From Lentinula raphanica (lineage: Eukaryota; Basidiomycota; Agaricomycetes; Agaricales; Omphalotaceae): 64,000 nucleotides of DNA. Of the stretch, positions 31,124 to 46,082 are shown one piece after another. The stretch spans positions 992,001-1,056,000 of the forward strand of contig JANVFP010000011.1 in the NCBI GenBank assembly GCA_027919835.1, in the 5' to 3' direction. The stretch's first letter is position 1. Each line of letters begins with the position of its first letter. Both the position numbers and the translations under genes were made by a program. The notes under the pieces are model-generated. The model was not told the origin of the DNA. It searched no databases and was given only the letters and a program-made list of their open reading frames with translations.

Positions 31124-33572
31124 GGTCTCTCGAAGCCTTCGTACAGGATCACTTCACGGTCACACCCAATGACGGCAATCGATTCATCTGAGAGAACATT
31201 GTTGTTGGTTTGTCAACTCTGTACTGGCAAAGGACCTTTCGATCATCATCCAGTCAGTTGGTAAGCACGGCAAAGTTGTGTTGGAATCGTGCGTCGCGTT
31301 TCACAAGTCAGTGAGCAAAATTCTCGTGGAACACTGCTTTAGCTGCAGTTCGAAGAAGTAGGTGAACCAGATTGTATATATGCATGTGTCCTTTTGGGGG
31401 TATGTAGCAGATATGACATGTTGATCTGCGACATAGATTGGCTTTTAAGTACTCTTTCAGGCAGCAAAGAACACCCAAGTAGTGCATCTTCATTCCAGGA
31501 CTAGGCGAACGCCGAGAAAGAGGGGCTGGCAGCTGTGACTCGTCTACCAACTTCCTTAACAGGTGTATAACCACCAAGTGATGATTTACTTTTCATCCAA
31601 TCCATGGTCTTCCTTCTCCCGGTCTACAATCAACATTGCATATGCGCCCTGACTGCTTATCGAATTCGCCCCAGACCCGGGCGAAGGATTTCGTCATGGT
31701 TGCATCGGAATAGAGCTCCGAGTGCTGAAATTACCTGGACATTCCCAACGTTATACACTTATGAAGAACTCCAAACCAGTTCTATCAGGGCTCTGGGAAA
31801 CGTCTGATAACAGCATCCCCTGAATGCAAGCTTTTCTAAATTTGGTAGAAATCCTACTCAAAAATTTCAATCTGCATCAACAGAATAGATGTAGGGGCAT
31901 GCATATCTCCGTTACAGGAGAATGTGAGTTCTTACCTTCAACTTCATTCCTTTGGCTGCTAAAAGCGCCATTGGACAACTTTGATTTAGATACAATTTCC
32001 AAGATTCTGTTCCAAATATTGTTGATGTTCCGTCAACGACTCTCAATGCTGTCCGCGGCCCAGGACTGTGAATTTCCTATGCAAAGTATGAGGAAGTACG
32101 CCACTCCATACGTTATGTTGTCTCAAGTCTGCAGTCATTGGTCTCCAACATTGACAAGCCTTCCTTATGCTCAAGCATCCGGTACTCGTCATGTACCCAC
32201 TTTCCACCATGACTCCCTCGCACATTCAATGACTTTGAACATTCAGAACCCCTTAATGAGCCTAGAATTATACCGTAATTAAAAACGATCAATGGGGAGA
32301 GGAAAGCTACTACCTACCAGCTTTGATTCTAAAGACAGGTAACAATCTTCTGGCACTAACCCCTTTGAGGGTGAAGGTACATGCTGTCCTCAAAAGGGAA
32401 CAAGGAAAATTCACCCACCAACCCAGCCGGGGTTTCTGCTGTATCCTACCTACCTCCGTGGTCAAAATGTGAAGAAGCTCCTAACAGTCAAGGCCTACTG
32501 CAAAATCTAAATCTCGGGTTTGGAAGGTGGGACACCGAGGTTTTCCACTTCGCCGTTCACGATCGCTCTTGCCGGCGAAATGTTCTGGAGAAGGCTGGAT
32601 TTTTTTGGAGTTCGCTTAGTGGCGCTGATTCGGGGACAAGTCCATGGATGGTTTCCTCGCTGTACAATCTTGATTTGCGTTGTCTACCTGTCAATGCAGC
32701 GATTATCGATGAGCTTTTGGGCGCGAGAGGGAATAGTCAACGCAGGACGCGGCACGCCACCTCACACGCAGCCAAGTTGATCTGCTAATCAAGTGACCGA
32801 AGTCTTTGTTGTTTGTGAGCTTAAATGGTTCTAAAAGGATAAGGTTCTCGCCTGCTACTAGGTACGAGAAAAAGGAAATATGATATCTCTGATTATCATT
32901 CATGGAATAGCACGTTCAGCCTGTACTGCGAGGGTTGCGTGGGGGGAAATAGTAAGCAACGGGGTCTAGGGCTTCGAGAACGCCAACTTACACTGCTATC
33001 CAGATTGATATATTCTTGCGAGCTATTCATACCCGTGTCATCACTGTTCATCGTTCATCATTGGAAACTTGCTCGAAAATCAAACCCTCGACTTTTTTTA
33101 GAGTGCGCCTCGTTTTTACGAGACTGGATAGAGCGTTTTGACTTCGGTTAACTTCAACCACATGGAAAGAAACCCCAGAAAATGTGCTGTGAAATTAGCC
33201 ACTGCGTGTTTCCGTCGTTAATCTTGTCGTCAGTATCGGTAGTGCCACAATGACGGCCACGGTCGTAGGACTCGTGGGTGTAGATAGAATGCATACTCTA
33301 GCAGTCCTTGCCGGATCTCTTGAGTCTTGGAGTCCTTTTGCTTTCATGTCTCGGGCATTGTGTACAGATCGATTATTTTTGAAAGCGGACTTCAGTCTCG
33401 GGCAGTGTGTATGCACGCCATTTATCAGAATTCACTACAATACAGTACAAAGTGAAGGGGATGTAACAAAAGACGCTCGTTGACTACGTACTACTACATC
33501 GGTAATTGCGCCCGCCTTTGGTTCACAATCTACCATGAGTTGCAGCCAGAGGAATTCCGAGGTCATAGATCG
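31124..33572. other. Gene-poor region with possible decayed F-box remnant
   Basis: 2.4 kb with only short frames on both strands. Around 31975-32215 (plus) one frame reads VMLSQVCSHW, resembling the LSQVCxxWR core of mushroom F-box proteins, but without a full F-box or intact downstream sequence. The frame at 32381-32788 (135 aa) has no recognised motif. Treated as non-coding or pseudogenic. Confidence 0.35.
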
Positions 33573-35225
<1,653 letters not shown>

Positions 35226-35298
35226 TGTGGTTTTCTATCAAGTGTTGAAGGATGTGAAGCGTGGGAATTTTCAGCAAATTCACTTGACTTTCTCTTTC
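35226..35298. promoter_or_regulatory. 73-bp bidirectional promoter, FAL1 / SF3A3
   Basis: The whole space between the two start codons. It must hold both 5' leaders and core promoters, unless they overlap the neighbouring coding regions. No TATA box seen. Confidence 0.7.
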
Positions 35299-37154
35299 AT
35301 GGACTCTGTCATCGAAGTCCAGCGTCAAACACACGAAGAGATTGAACGCTTCGAACGCGCTCTCTATACGCTCTTGTCAAGAAATACACCCACGCATGAA
35401 GCCAGACTTCAAAGTGAGCATCGTGCTGCACAGGTCCTGGATCGAATATCCGCTCGGGTAGTCACTTTGAACAATCTCTACGAGGACAAGAATGTTCGAG
35501 AACAGGAGATAAATGCCCTCTCCGCACCACCCAGTCAACCTAACGATCTGGAGGAATTTTACTCGCGGTTAAGTAAAATTCGAGAGCACCACAGCAAGTA
35601 TCCTGACTCTGTCGCAGGAGGATTCGAATTGGAACTCGCTGCATTGCTTGAGGAGCCCAGTCAGGATGATGAAGAGTATGAAGATGAAGATCGTACGTCA
35701 TGCGAATTACTGTGATACTCTCATGACGCTGAATGCTCTTGTGGTAGCTGTATCTTTGCTCTTTTCCGGAGAAGAGGCATACGGCAAGTATCTTGACCTC
35801 TACGCCAATCATACCGCGTACAATAACCTTAAGAATATCGGAAAACGACCGGGGTATCTCCAATATCTTGACATTCTTCTCGATGCTCAGAATGGCCCGG
35901 TACATCGCGAGCTGTCTCAGGAGGCTCGCTTCACCAAGGATTATGAGATGTACGTTGTCTCTTGTCATGTTTCAATCAACCTATCTCATCTTCCAACAGA
36001 TACATCAAGGCATTGCATACATATCTTTTCTCTTTCACAAAACGGACACAACCTCTTGGTGACGTTCATCTACAACAACAAGAAGCGACTGCCGAGTTCG
36101 AAAAATCGTGGGAAGCAGGAGAGTTGGCTGACTGGAAAGAAGAAGAGAGCAAGGGCAAGAAGCAGCCAACTGTTAATGGTAGCACCAATGGTAGTGGGAT
36201 ATGGTGCTCGGCATGTACGTTGCAATCAACGCCGTTGATCTTGTCTCATCGGAAAATTCCTTTTAGGTCAGAAACACTATTCAAAGCAAACAGTATACGA
36301 TGCCCATCTCACGTCTAAGAAGCACGTTAAAGCCTCTTTGAAACAAGCTCATGGTTCTACTGATGCCGCACCCGCAAATCCCAATGGGCATTCCACTCCC
36401 GCGCCTTCCACTTCCTCCAATATAAGTTCACTCAAAACCCGTCTTCACAATTCGGCACTTCACACACACCTTGTCACCTCACTCCTAATCCCGCTTTCGG
36501 GAACTCTCAATGACACAAAGTCAAACGTTGAGCGTCGTTTTTCGCTTACCGCTCGCGAGCGTGAACAAGAGCTTCTGGAGCAATCGAAGCCTAAAGTTAC
36601 CTCTGGTACAGCCGCAACCAATGGTAAAGACGGTGAAGATAAAGAAGGCGAGGAGGAGGAGGAGGAAGAGAGGATATACAATCCACTCAAGTTACCTCTC
36701 GGATGGGATGGTAAACCGATTCCGTATTGGTTGTACAAATTACATGGGTTAGGTGTGGAATATCGGTGCGAAATATGCTCGGATTTTGTGTACATGGGCC
36801 GGTATGTACTCTTTTCTTATCAGGAAGCTCTGAATTCAAATTGGATCTTCAGGAAAAATTTCGATCGACATTTCCAAGAATCACGACATGCTTTTGGTAT
36901 GCGTGCGTTAGGCCTTCCGAATACAAAACACTTCCACGAGATCACGAAAATTGAAGATGCACTTGCTCGTGAGTTTATCGATGTTGACCGTCGTTTCCCT
37001 ACTCATGCACCTTCCTGCAGTTGCCGAAAAGCTCAAACAAGAAGGTAAACATGAAGTATATGAACAAGAGACCATGGAGGAACTCGAGGACGACGAAGGC
37101 AATGTGTATAACAGAAAAACCTATGAGGATCTCAAAAAACAGGGAATCATTTAA
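35299..37154 (+). CDS. SF3A3: Splicing factor 3A subunit 3 (SF3a60 / Prp9)
   Basis: Six exons (35299-35692, 35748-35949, 36000-36214, 36267-36801, 36853-36968, 37021-37154), in phase, 531 aa (human 501). N-terminal MDSVIEVQRQTHEEIERFER, the central helical block YGKYLDLYANHTAYNNLKNI, a CSACQKHYSKQTVYDAHLTS zinc finger of the U1 type, an acidic linker, and the C-terminal matrin-type finger CEICSDFVYMGR...FDRHFQESRHAFGMR. It ends EDLKKQGII as in orthologues. Part of SF3a, needed for assembly of 17S U2 snRNP in the nucleus. The ATG at 35299 is chosen over an upstream in-frame ATG because it matches the family N-terminus. Confidence 0.97.
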
Positions 37155-37282
37155 TATTCCCATATTATGTTGCTCTTCCACTGTACTTCTTGAAGCCTCT
37201 TGCCCAGACCATATACATACGTATAGTTGCTTGAGCTGATTCGATTTTGTGTGAACATAAGAACATAGAATACAGGAAAAAC

Positions 37283-38413
37283 CTAATCTTCCTTCTGGAT
37301 ATCCCCAGGAACTCCAGTTGAACTTGCCGCCCTCCTGAGACCCAACCCTATTCTGGCTGGGATTGCGCCAGCGCTTTCCCCTTTGCCTACACTGCTATTC
37401 CTAAGAGTCGATTGTGACCTTCGAGGAGGAGTGGAGAGCTGGAAGCTGCTCGAATTTGTCGAGGAGAAAAAATCAGCAGCAGCCTGGGCTTGACGTGGAC
37501 CAGGGGATCGAGGTGGTGGAGACAGTGCTGTTTGATACGTTGCACTGACAGGAGAGCGGAGGGGCATGTCGGCAAGTTTTGAGCGGTAAGGGGAAGCAGG
37601 TGCGATGAGACCTTCATTTTTCGAGAATTTAGAACCTGGCAGTTTCGACAATATAGATCGCAGAAGCGATTGACGAGGTTGCTTTGGAGTGAATTTGTTT
37701 ACAGAAGGAGAACTTGGTTCGGCTACAAGAACGTGACTCGTTAATACACGGCTTTCGAAGGTCAAAGGAAGCGACAATCACCTGAACGTAGTGGGATTGC
37801 GTTATCATTTGCGCTGAGACTGAGGAAGATGAATAAAGGAGTCAACCACACACAGGCTCCGAAGAAGGTCACAATCTCTGTGAAAGACGGTGCCGATGGA
37901 ACCCCTCGCCCTTGATAATATCTCTGGTGTCTTGCGTCTTGGGTGAGATGGGCGAAGTAAAAGAACCAGAGAAAATGGTCGGCGATGACTAGCACACAAG
38001 AGGCCAGGAAAGAGAATGATGTGAGAGGTATGGTTGGCCATGCACTGGAGAAGTTTTGAAGGTAGACGACATGGCAAAATATTGAGAAGAGCGTATGTTT
38101 GAGCGGTAATGCGTCTGTGAAGTAGAGAATTATGTGAAATGTTATGATGACCTGAAAGTGGAAGGGTCAGTTTCTGAATGTATGCTAGGTAAATAACACG
38201 CACATATGTTCCTCTTTGGCCTACAAGCTTTGCGAGTTGTGAATGCTCCTCAATTAGTTCGGAGATGTATAGGAGCCCGCTTGCGATTGACAAGGTGATG
38301 AAAGCAAAAGTGACTACGATAGCGACATAGCTGTAAGGGGATAAAGGGTGTAAGCAGTGGATATAGCAGAAACAAGCAAACGAGTTTTACCTGAGATAAA
38401 ACAATACCCCCAT
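37283..38413 (-). CDS. SVP26: Svp26/TEX261-family membrane protein (COPII adaptor)
   Basis: Four exons (38413-38391, 38330-38204, 38151-37782, 37722-37283), 319 aa. Starts MGVLFYLSYVAIVV with an early membrane segment, then SIASGLLYISELIEEHS, the family hallmark, further hydrophobic segments, HFLWFFYFAHL and FFGACVWLTPLFIFLSLSAN. Svp26 helps load type II Golgi glycosyltransferases into ER-derived COPII vesicles. The cytosolic tail after about residue 175 is longer than in yeast and is Ser/Pro-rich (SPPPRSPGPR), apparently a basidiomycete extension. It is divergent from DID2 with a 157-bp gap. Confidence 0.9.
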
Positions 38414-38570
38414 TATCTGTAAAAAGAACCTCGAGGTGAGGCACCGTGTGGACGGAAGAAAACCGATGAGCGGAATCTTGGACCGCACAAGCGCTCATGC
38501 TACGTGCACTAACAACAAGCGCTCAACTGTCGCTGTGCACTGCTGTTATACCTCTTTCCTCTTTCCATCC
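38414..38570. promoter_or_regulatory. 157-bp bidirectional promoter, SVP26 / DID2
   Basis: Space between two divergent start codons of membrane-trafficking genes. A CT-rich run (CCTCTTTCCTCTTTCC) precedes the DID2 start. No TATA box seen. Confidence 0.6.
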
Positions 38571-39385
38571 ATGAGCAATCTCGAGAGTGAGCTGTTGCTT
38601 TGAACTGATCATGACTAGAGCTCATCTCTACCAGAAACTCTCTTTCAGCTCAAGGTAATCTATCAGTCGCTCCATAAACCGTAACAATCTCATTGTTATC
38701 ACAAAGTTCACAGCCAAGAGTCTCAATCGACAAGCAAAGAAAGCGCAGAAAGACGAGAATTCCGAGAAATCACGACTGAAGAAGGTCAGGATATATCAAG
38801 TGCACATGTTCTTGCGTTGTTGAACTTGCGCCTCAGGCTTTACAACAAGGCAACAATGATGGCGCACGAATATATGCTTCCAATGCAATACGAAAGAAAA
38901 GCGAGGCTCTCAATCTTCTTCGATTATCTAGCCGTATAGATGCAGTGGCGAGTCGAGTCGAAACAGCTGTCACAATGCGGCAAGTGACAGGGAATATGAC
39001 TTCTGTTGTGCGGGGGATGGATAAGGCTATGGAATCGATGAACTTGGAGAAGGTCAGATGTCTTCATTGTCAACCGAACAGCCCCTTCTGACAATGATGC
39101 TCCCAGATATCGCTCGTCATGGACAAATTTGAATCACAGTTTGCTGATTTGGATGTTCAGACGTCGTACATGGAGGACACCATGTCGGCTACCACTGCCA
39201 CCGCTACACCACAAGACCAAATAGACCAGCTCTTGAAGCAAACGGCGGAAGAAGCGAATATCGAATTGCAACATGATCTAGCTGCGACGGACCTGGTCAG
39301 TGTCCCAGATCTGACACCACAGGATAAAGTTGGGCAGGAAGACGATAAATTAGCAGAGAGACTGAGAGCATTGAGGCCTGCTTGA
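38571..39385 (+). CDS. DID2: ESCRT-III-associated protein Did2 / Vps46 (CHMP1)
   Basis: Five exons (38571-38586, 38635-38654, 38707-38784, 38837-39052, 39107-39385), 202 aa, the usual size. Starts [20 protein letters not shown], continues with the basic helix [20 protein letters not shown] and the core [20 protein letters not shown], and ends with the MIT-interacting motif [11 protein letters not shown]. Did2 recruits Vps4 ATPase to ESCRT-III on endosomes during multivesicular body formation. Exons 1 and 2 are only 16 and 20 nt; they are assigned by recovery of the conserved N-terminus. Confidence 0.94.
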
Positions 39386-40113
39386 ATAAATGAAGTTCAT
39401 GGTGATATATGTTTCCAGAATTCTCCTCAGTTGCAATTAGTGTTTGGGTTTTCCAGTCGTGTTAGTGTACGATCATCTTGCTTAGTATCATTGGCCAATG
39501 TGTAACATTAAAGAGAAATGCGTAGTGTGCGTGAACATTGATACATGAAAATCATAAACCCAAAGAGCAACACATTATAAGTAAGGACACGAAGACATTT
39601 GAGAAAATAAGCATTGTCGAACGTGAGAGGAACAGACGAAAGGGTTGAAATAGGTAGCATAAAGAAACATAAGATCATGAGCAACCAGCATCGAAACATG
39701 AGGAATATCGTAGATAATATGTGAATAAATAAATCAGATAGAAAAAAATGACAAACATAGATCTCGTAGTACATGCAAACATTGAAGGATAAAAAAATGC
39801 GTAAGTATGTGTCGAGGCAAAGAGATAGCAAGAGGAATGGTTATAGTGTATGGAGAGATGGGGGAAAATACATGCAAAGCGATGATAAACACTCTAGGAA
39901 AACACTAACAGCGACAACGGTTTAAGGGGAGAGAATGCGATATGATAGGGAAAGGCAAAGGTTAAGACAGGAAGAAAGAACAAGGACCGATTCCAGACCT
40001 TTGAGATAAAGATCCTTGAGCCGGGAAACAAGAAATCGAGCGGATTCTAGGGAGAATTGGGCGGATGAAGGAAAAGCTTCGGCTCTCGCTACAGCGGAAG
40101 AAGAACCATCGGC
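39386..40113. other. Purine-rich intergenic region
   Basis: About 730 bp between convergent genes. The plus strand is A/G-rich (for example GGAAAGGCAAAGGTTAAGACAGGAAG). No gene seen; probably the 3' regions of both neighbours. Confidence 0.35.
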
Positions 40114-43100
40114 TCATGCATTCTGAAGAACGATCTTGACAAGTCCGTCAACCAGTCTCCTTTTACTTTCTTCTCCAAGATCGCTTCGCTTATCCAACAA
40201 CCTTCGAGCGCGGGCGATGATGCCAGTCGGACCGTCAAACGATATCTCATGAGCATCAAACTGGTGGACGTCTGCGAGTAAAGGTACAATCGTCAGCGAC
40301 CAGGAGAACCAAAAAGATATTGGCAGGACGTACATTTCTTGAAAGCGCGATAACCTTCAGGATCTAATGCCTTCTTGAACATTTCCGCAACGTCCCTGCC
40401 CACTTTGGACCGATCTTCCACACCAAATTCATTCACTGCCCTATCTCTGCCAGCACGAAGCCCATGACGTGAGCTTGTGCTGTCACTTACTCTCCCATTC
40501 AGCCCTTTCCCGTTCGCAAATATTCCCCCAGGCAGTAAAACATCCTCGCGAACCTTTGTTGGAGCCCAAGAGAGTCCGATACCGAGATCGAGAGAACGCC
40601 CTTTCCTAGCTTGCGGTGAGGACGTGCTAGAATGTGTCGATACATCCGGAGTGTTCTGCTCCGAATATCGATTGGTTTCTTTCATTCGCTTTCTGTCTTT
40701 TTTGTTCTCTCTCTCTTCTCTCGTTCTCTCCCTTTCCGGTTCTTCTTGCTGACCCTTCACAGCATTGCTTTCCTGGCTAGCGTGACTGAATGTCGGCGAA
40801 ATGGGCGACGGAACTGGTGGCTCGAAAGAAAATGCCCCATGCGCCGTATATCCTGCTAAGCCTATGAGACGCGCGAACCCTGTACGTTTTCCTCCACTGC
40901 GCCCTAGCGAAGACGAAAGTCCGCTTCCAGGACTTGCCTCCACAGATGTAGGTACTGCAGAATATGGCGGAGCAGGATCATCGTTTGGAGAGACATGCTG
41001 TTTTTGTGCCCTATGTTCTGCTCGTTTCGAAGAGCCCGCTGCAGTGCTGCTCTTTTTACGCGTCGCTGAACCTTCCACTCGCGTAGCACTCTCCATACTC
41101 TCTCCACTACGGTTGCTATGCCGCCCACCGCTAAATCCTGTGATACCGGAATTGCCCGACGTTCCGCTCAAGCTCCTTGTAACGGTGCTTACACCTAAAC
41201 CCCAACCCGGCCTCTCGAAATCGAAGGAACCGTGCTTAGCGGATCGAATGCTAGTAGTGATGTTGGATGTTTTCGGTTTGACTGTCTGCTGTCGAGTAGA
41301 ATGATGACGATGAGGTTGTTTCGCGGATGAGGATTTGTGGCCAGACACAGATGAGTGGTCGCTTTCCTTCCCTTTACTTGAGGTCCTAGAGCGGATCAGA
41401 TCCTCCTTTTCTTTTTCCTTCCCTTTGCCCTTGACATCTACCTCTCTCGAATCTCTTTCTTCATCTACCATGTCCATGACCAATGGCCGAAACCTGTATC
41501 CAGAATCTAAGGAGTCGTTTCTGCTCGTTTGGGTCAAACGAGGAGGTGCAGTTCCCGATCTCAAAGGAGTTGCAGGAGTATGCGTTATCCGCGGGACAGG
41601 TATCAGGGTTTCTGCCGGAACGGCAGAGCGGGGTTGAGGAGCATGTAATTGTGAAGGACGATGTATAGATGAAACCGACGATATCGACTCATTGGTCGAG
41701 GCTCTTCTTCTGGATGTCTTGGACACCGATGCTTGCCTTGAAGGGCCAGAGACGACTGGTGCAGGATTATTAGTCGATAAACCAGAGTTGGACGAAGCAG
41801 GGGTAGGCATTGGAGATCCTACGTTATTCGAATGAGATAAGGAAAGTGGCGGAGGCGGTGATTGAGCGCGGCGTGAGCTCGAAAACAGTTTCGATATGAA
41901 AAGACTTTCCAATCTCGAGGTTGAGTTGGCTGTTGTCGAGGTGGAAGGTTCAGAGGAGCTTTGTCTAGATCGTGGGAATTGCGAAGGGCTCGTTGGTCGT
42001 GAACTGAAATTCCTTTTCGAGCGTGGCGCATTGCCATGACCTTCCTCCGAGAAGGTATCGGTACGACTCGGAAGCGCAGGAACGTCTTCCAGGTCTGTAT
42101 TCGACTGACCAGGACTCGCATTCGCCGAACTGCTAATAGAAGACTTCCTTCCAAATATGTTGTGCAATCTCTTCTTCGTCGACGTCGGACTTTTTGGTGT
42201 TGACGTAGAAGGCTCTGATATAGGTAAAGGTTTGGGTATTGAAGACGACATTTGTCGCTTTGCTTTAGGTGTTGGTGGCATGATAGTTGTGTTGGTTGCT
42301 GTAGTTGTCGAAGATAGTGGTCGTGACTGTAGTATTGTGGCGGGTTTGGAGGTAGAACTAGTCGTCGAGGACATAGGCCTCTTCTGTGATGATCTGGCAG
42401 ACGACCAACTGGAATCTCGGGAGGTAGTTGAATGTTCGAGGTTATGTGCATCCTCCGAAGCAATGTCTTCTGGAATTGACGCGGAAGCATTTGTTCTCGG
42501 AGACGAGCGTGATCTGGACTGGGTTAAAAATCTGTAGAACTATGATAGCCGTGGTTTCTTCAGAAAATTGTCAACGTCAAACGATGACTAGCTACACACT
42601 TTGTTCTCTGATTTGCTCTTTCTTCTCGTAGGGCGGTCAGAGTCTTCCGCTGAGGTATGAAGCATTCCCGTTCCTCCCGTTCCATCAACAACTCTGGTTT
42701 GATCAGTCTGTACCTGTCAACCATAAGCACCCCACATATTGTTTGGTGAGCCAATCCACTCACTACTGAAGCCAATTGCCGTCTAACTCCAGCCTTGGAA
42801 TCGGTACTATGAGAGCGCAACAATGTTGAGAACTACAGAAACACAAAATATCCAGCCAACACGTGTTAGGCACGAGAATACAGTCAACATGAGGATCACT
42901 CTCCATGTATGGTAACACTCACATCCATCTTGAACAAATCCAAGCTACTCCTTGATACCGAAGTTGTTGAGCTCGCTGTCGTCATCGGGTCAGGACGGAT
43001 AGGGAAGATGGAAAATGGATACCGGGCTTACCCGTTACTGAGGAACCTGCATTGGACGAGGGCGCGAGAGACGAAGAAAGACTAGAGGCATAATCCAGGC

Positions 43101-43134
43101 TTTGACGATCTCGGCCAGTTCGTACTATCCTCAT
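40114..43134 (-). CDS. Large Ser/Thr-rich disordered protein with a short conserved C-terminal module
   Basis: Start at 43134 (MRIVRTGRDRQSLDY), then small exons joined over GT-AG introns to the large exon that ends at about 40335, and a last exon to 40114. Most of the protein is low-complexity Ser/Pro/Arg. The end, FKK | YVHQFDAHEISFDGPTGI and then LGEESKRRLVDGLVKIVLQ, is compact and looks conserved; I recall similar C-termini in unnamed basidiomycete proteins, but no function. Splicing near 42540-42600 has two possible acceptors. Length is roughly 800 aa. Confidence 0.7.
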
Positions 43135-43397
43135 CGCCTCAGTCGACGATGGTAGAGCAATAAATCAACGAACCTTCGATTATGTCAATTTCATCTTAGA
43201 CGGCAATTACCGAACCCATCCAAAAAGCCTCATCAAAGCCGACGACTCCTATTAACTGCCGACCCCTTCCAGTGAGCATTCCATGAACCTCGAAACTCGT
43301 CAACATGCTTTTTACGCAGTCATAACTCGCTGGATTGTTTCGAATATGATAGAGTTATGTATGTACATTGTGAGCACATAGTATCGTCCGCTTCTCT

Positions 43398-45947
43398 CTA
43401 TCGAACTTCCACTTTCCTGACTTTCAAAGGCATTCCATCTGCCGGCTCTAAAATGGGCTTGTCACAAGAGGAACGCGCATCCAATACCATATAATACTTA
43501 CTCATCGTGATGGCAGCAGTAGGAATTGCTTCCTGGCCTTCATACGAGGGAGAGAACTCGAAATTGGCGACAAGGGCAGCAATGATAGCCTTCATCTCCA
43601 TGATTGCCATAGTTTTGGCGATGCATGCATGTGGCCCAGCGAGGAAGGTCAGCGTCGGAGGAGTTGAACCCGTACACTTCTCCGATAACCAACGCGATGG
43701 ATTGAATCTATAGTGGATTGGGGAGGTCTGTCCCTAGAAACGCCGTATCATGATAGCAAGACATACTCTTCAGCATCTTCACCCCAGATATCCTTCAGCG
43801 TGTTTACAACTCGGATCTGAAGAAGGTAATGTCAATGGCGCATGGCTTCAAAACTTCCCGCATAATAGGAATACACACTGGAATATAGTACAATGTTCCT
43901 TTCGGAACCAAGACACCATCGACATAATCAGTGGTGGCTGCCTGCCTGAAAGTCATTGGAACAGGAGGATATAGTCGAAGAGACTCCTGGCTGAAGAATA
44001 CCATCTATGATCTTCGATTCCCTCAAACGTTTCGAAGGAAACCTTACACAACGCAATCAAGCCAAACAAGATCTTTCAGTTCCCGATATCCCAATCCAAT
44101 CTTCCGCAAATCATCGGTGTCTGACATTGTGGTATGAGGAATTATCTCTTCACGAAGCTTTTGCTGACACATTGGATTCTTGGCGAGTAGCCAAAGAGTC
44201 TATTGAAATAGAAGCAATTCGAAGTAAGCATCGAGCAAGAAATAGTGACAAAGCTACTCACCCAAACAAGACCTGAAGCCGTGCTATCGAAGAAGCGTTA
44301 GTTATCTTATGAATCAAGAGACACGCAAATGAGTGCGAACGTGTCATGCCCTGCACCTAGGAAAGTGAGCTGTCGAAACTTCCTTCAACGACAAGACATC
44401 TCCTTATATCATGACATTCCACTTACCACCTGATCCATCATTTCCGAATCACTCATCGCATACGGAACAGATTCTGACACGCCTCCCTTAGGTCCTTTAG
44501 CCTTTTGATCAGCTCTGCGTGCTCGGACAAGTAAGCTCATGATATCCTTCTTCGCCGTCCTATCCTCGTTGTTTTCTAAGTACTCCGCATCTTTCAACTT
44601 TTCTCGTAGGATGGAGGCAGACACTGCTTTGATCCGATGCATAGCGTCCAGGAGGGTGGCGATTGGAGCTATGAGAATATATACTCAAGCCTGAGCTATA
44701 TCTTTGTGGAAAGATAAGGAAATATCCTACCAAGCAAGGGCAACTTCGCAAGGACATTATGATGTCTCCAAGCAAATTCTGACAAAAGTAACGTGGAAAT
44801 TCCGGGTATGGAGAAGATTGCAATGAATCGAGAGACAGTCGGTCCTGCAAGCACATTAAAGTCAACTCAAGGTGATATCAACTGAATCATATACAACACG
44901 CACCCGTCTGGAGTAAGAGTAGTTCTTCATATGCCTCCGCCAATTCATTGTGAGGATTGTGTAGGGAATCAGTTTCATATCCAAAACCAGTCAGGCAGAT
45001 AATGTCGAGGGTAACTTTGTTCACTGCCATGAAATGTTAGAGATTCGTAGATGACCCGGATCACTGGGAGACACCGACTCCATTTAGACATGACCTCTAC
45101 AGAGCTTCCGTCCTGCGTCTCTTTGACACGGCGATCCAGGATAGCTAGTAATCTGGTAGACGCTACATGAAGATTAACCGGAAGGATGAATGCATTGTCT
45201 CTTTCGTACCCGCAGATAGGCTTGTAATACATGTCCGTTTCTGATCTTGGTTCAGTCTAACATTCATGAGCATATGGAATGAATGCTGCTCACGAGCTGC
45301 GAGGTTAGGAATAGAAAAAGCCGGATTCATGGCTTTTCTCATTTGTTTGTGGCGATACCCGGTGACGGTTAAAAGTCCATATCCAGTCACAGAGCCAAGT
45401 ATTTCTCGCACAAAAGTAGGCTAGAGAGCCAATGAGTGTCTTTGACGACGGGATGGAAACAGAGCTTTGCCCTTACCCGAGGATTAGAAATCCAGTTGGT
45501 GTTGAGGATTCTCTGCAGCGCTTCGGTGCCGGAAAAAATGACCCTTTCTATACCTATCGGACCAACGACCCGGATTCTTTTGCCGTATTTCTTGACCCAT
45601 TCTCTTTGGGGTATACCGGCTTCGCCGTTGAGGATATCACCAAAACGTCCTGGGATCTGTTCAGTGGTTGTACGAATACTCCGATGATGAAAGGGATTTA
45701 CCGATCAAGAAATTTGGACCTAGAGGTGGGCCGGGAAGAGTCCGAAGAGGAGAAAAGTAGAATGGATAGAGGACAAGTTGATACACAACGATGAATGTAA
45801 AGAGTCCTGTAACATAGGTTGAGAGATACTTGTCGCTCACCGATGTTGATGCAGACTACCTATACCAGTCAAAATAAGGCCTGCATGAGCAGACTCTGCC
45901 ACTACAGCAGGAAAGTTGCTTGAAAGAGTCAGAGCGGGAGGTGACAT
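43398..45947 (-). CDS. Cytochrome P450 monooxygenase (tandem copy 1)
   Basis: Many short exons. N-terminal membrane anchor (LFTFIVVYQLVLYPFYFSPL), Pro-rich hinge RTLPGPPLGPN, C-helix area YRHKQMRKAMNPAF, I-helix AGHDTTASGLVWTLWLLA split by two introns, K-helix ESLR, EFNPSRW and heme loop FLAGPHACIAK. The last position of the canonical FxxGxxxCxG is Ala, not Gly. It ends KPADGMPLKVRKVEVR. It should be an ER-bound class II monooxygenase; substrate unknown. It is very similar to the next P450, including introns and upstream region. No frame break was found. Start ATG at 45947 is chosen by alignment with copy 2. Confidence 0.85.
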
Positions 45948-46082
45948 ACTAGCTGAAGTCGGAAGAGGCAGGGCAGGGCAGCTCGATATTGATGTTGGTG
46001 GGCTATAAGTAATTGAGCGATAGCGAATAACGGGGGCGAACAGTAACACATACCCTCTTTTCAAAGTTGTCAAACATAACAT

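Noticed and set aside
31975..32215. F-box protein gene
   Set aside because: Only one LSQVCSHW-like phrase is visible, without an N-terminal F-box or a continuous downstream frame. Kept as a possible remnant only.
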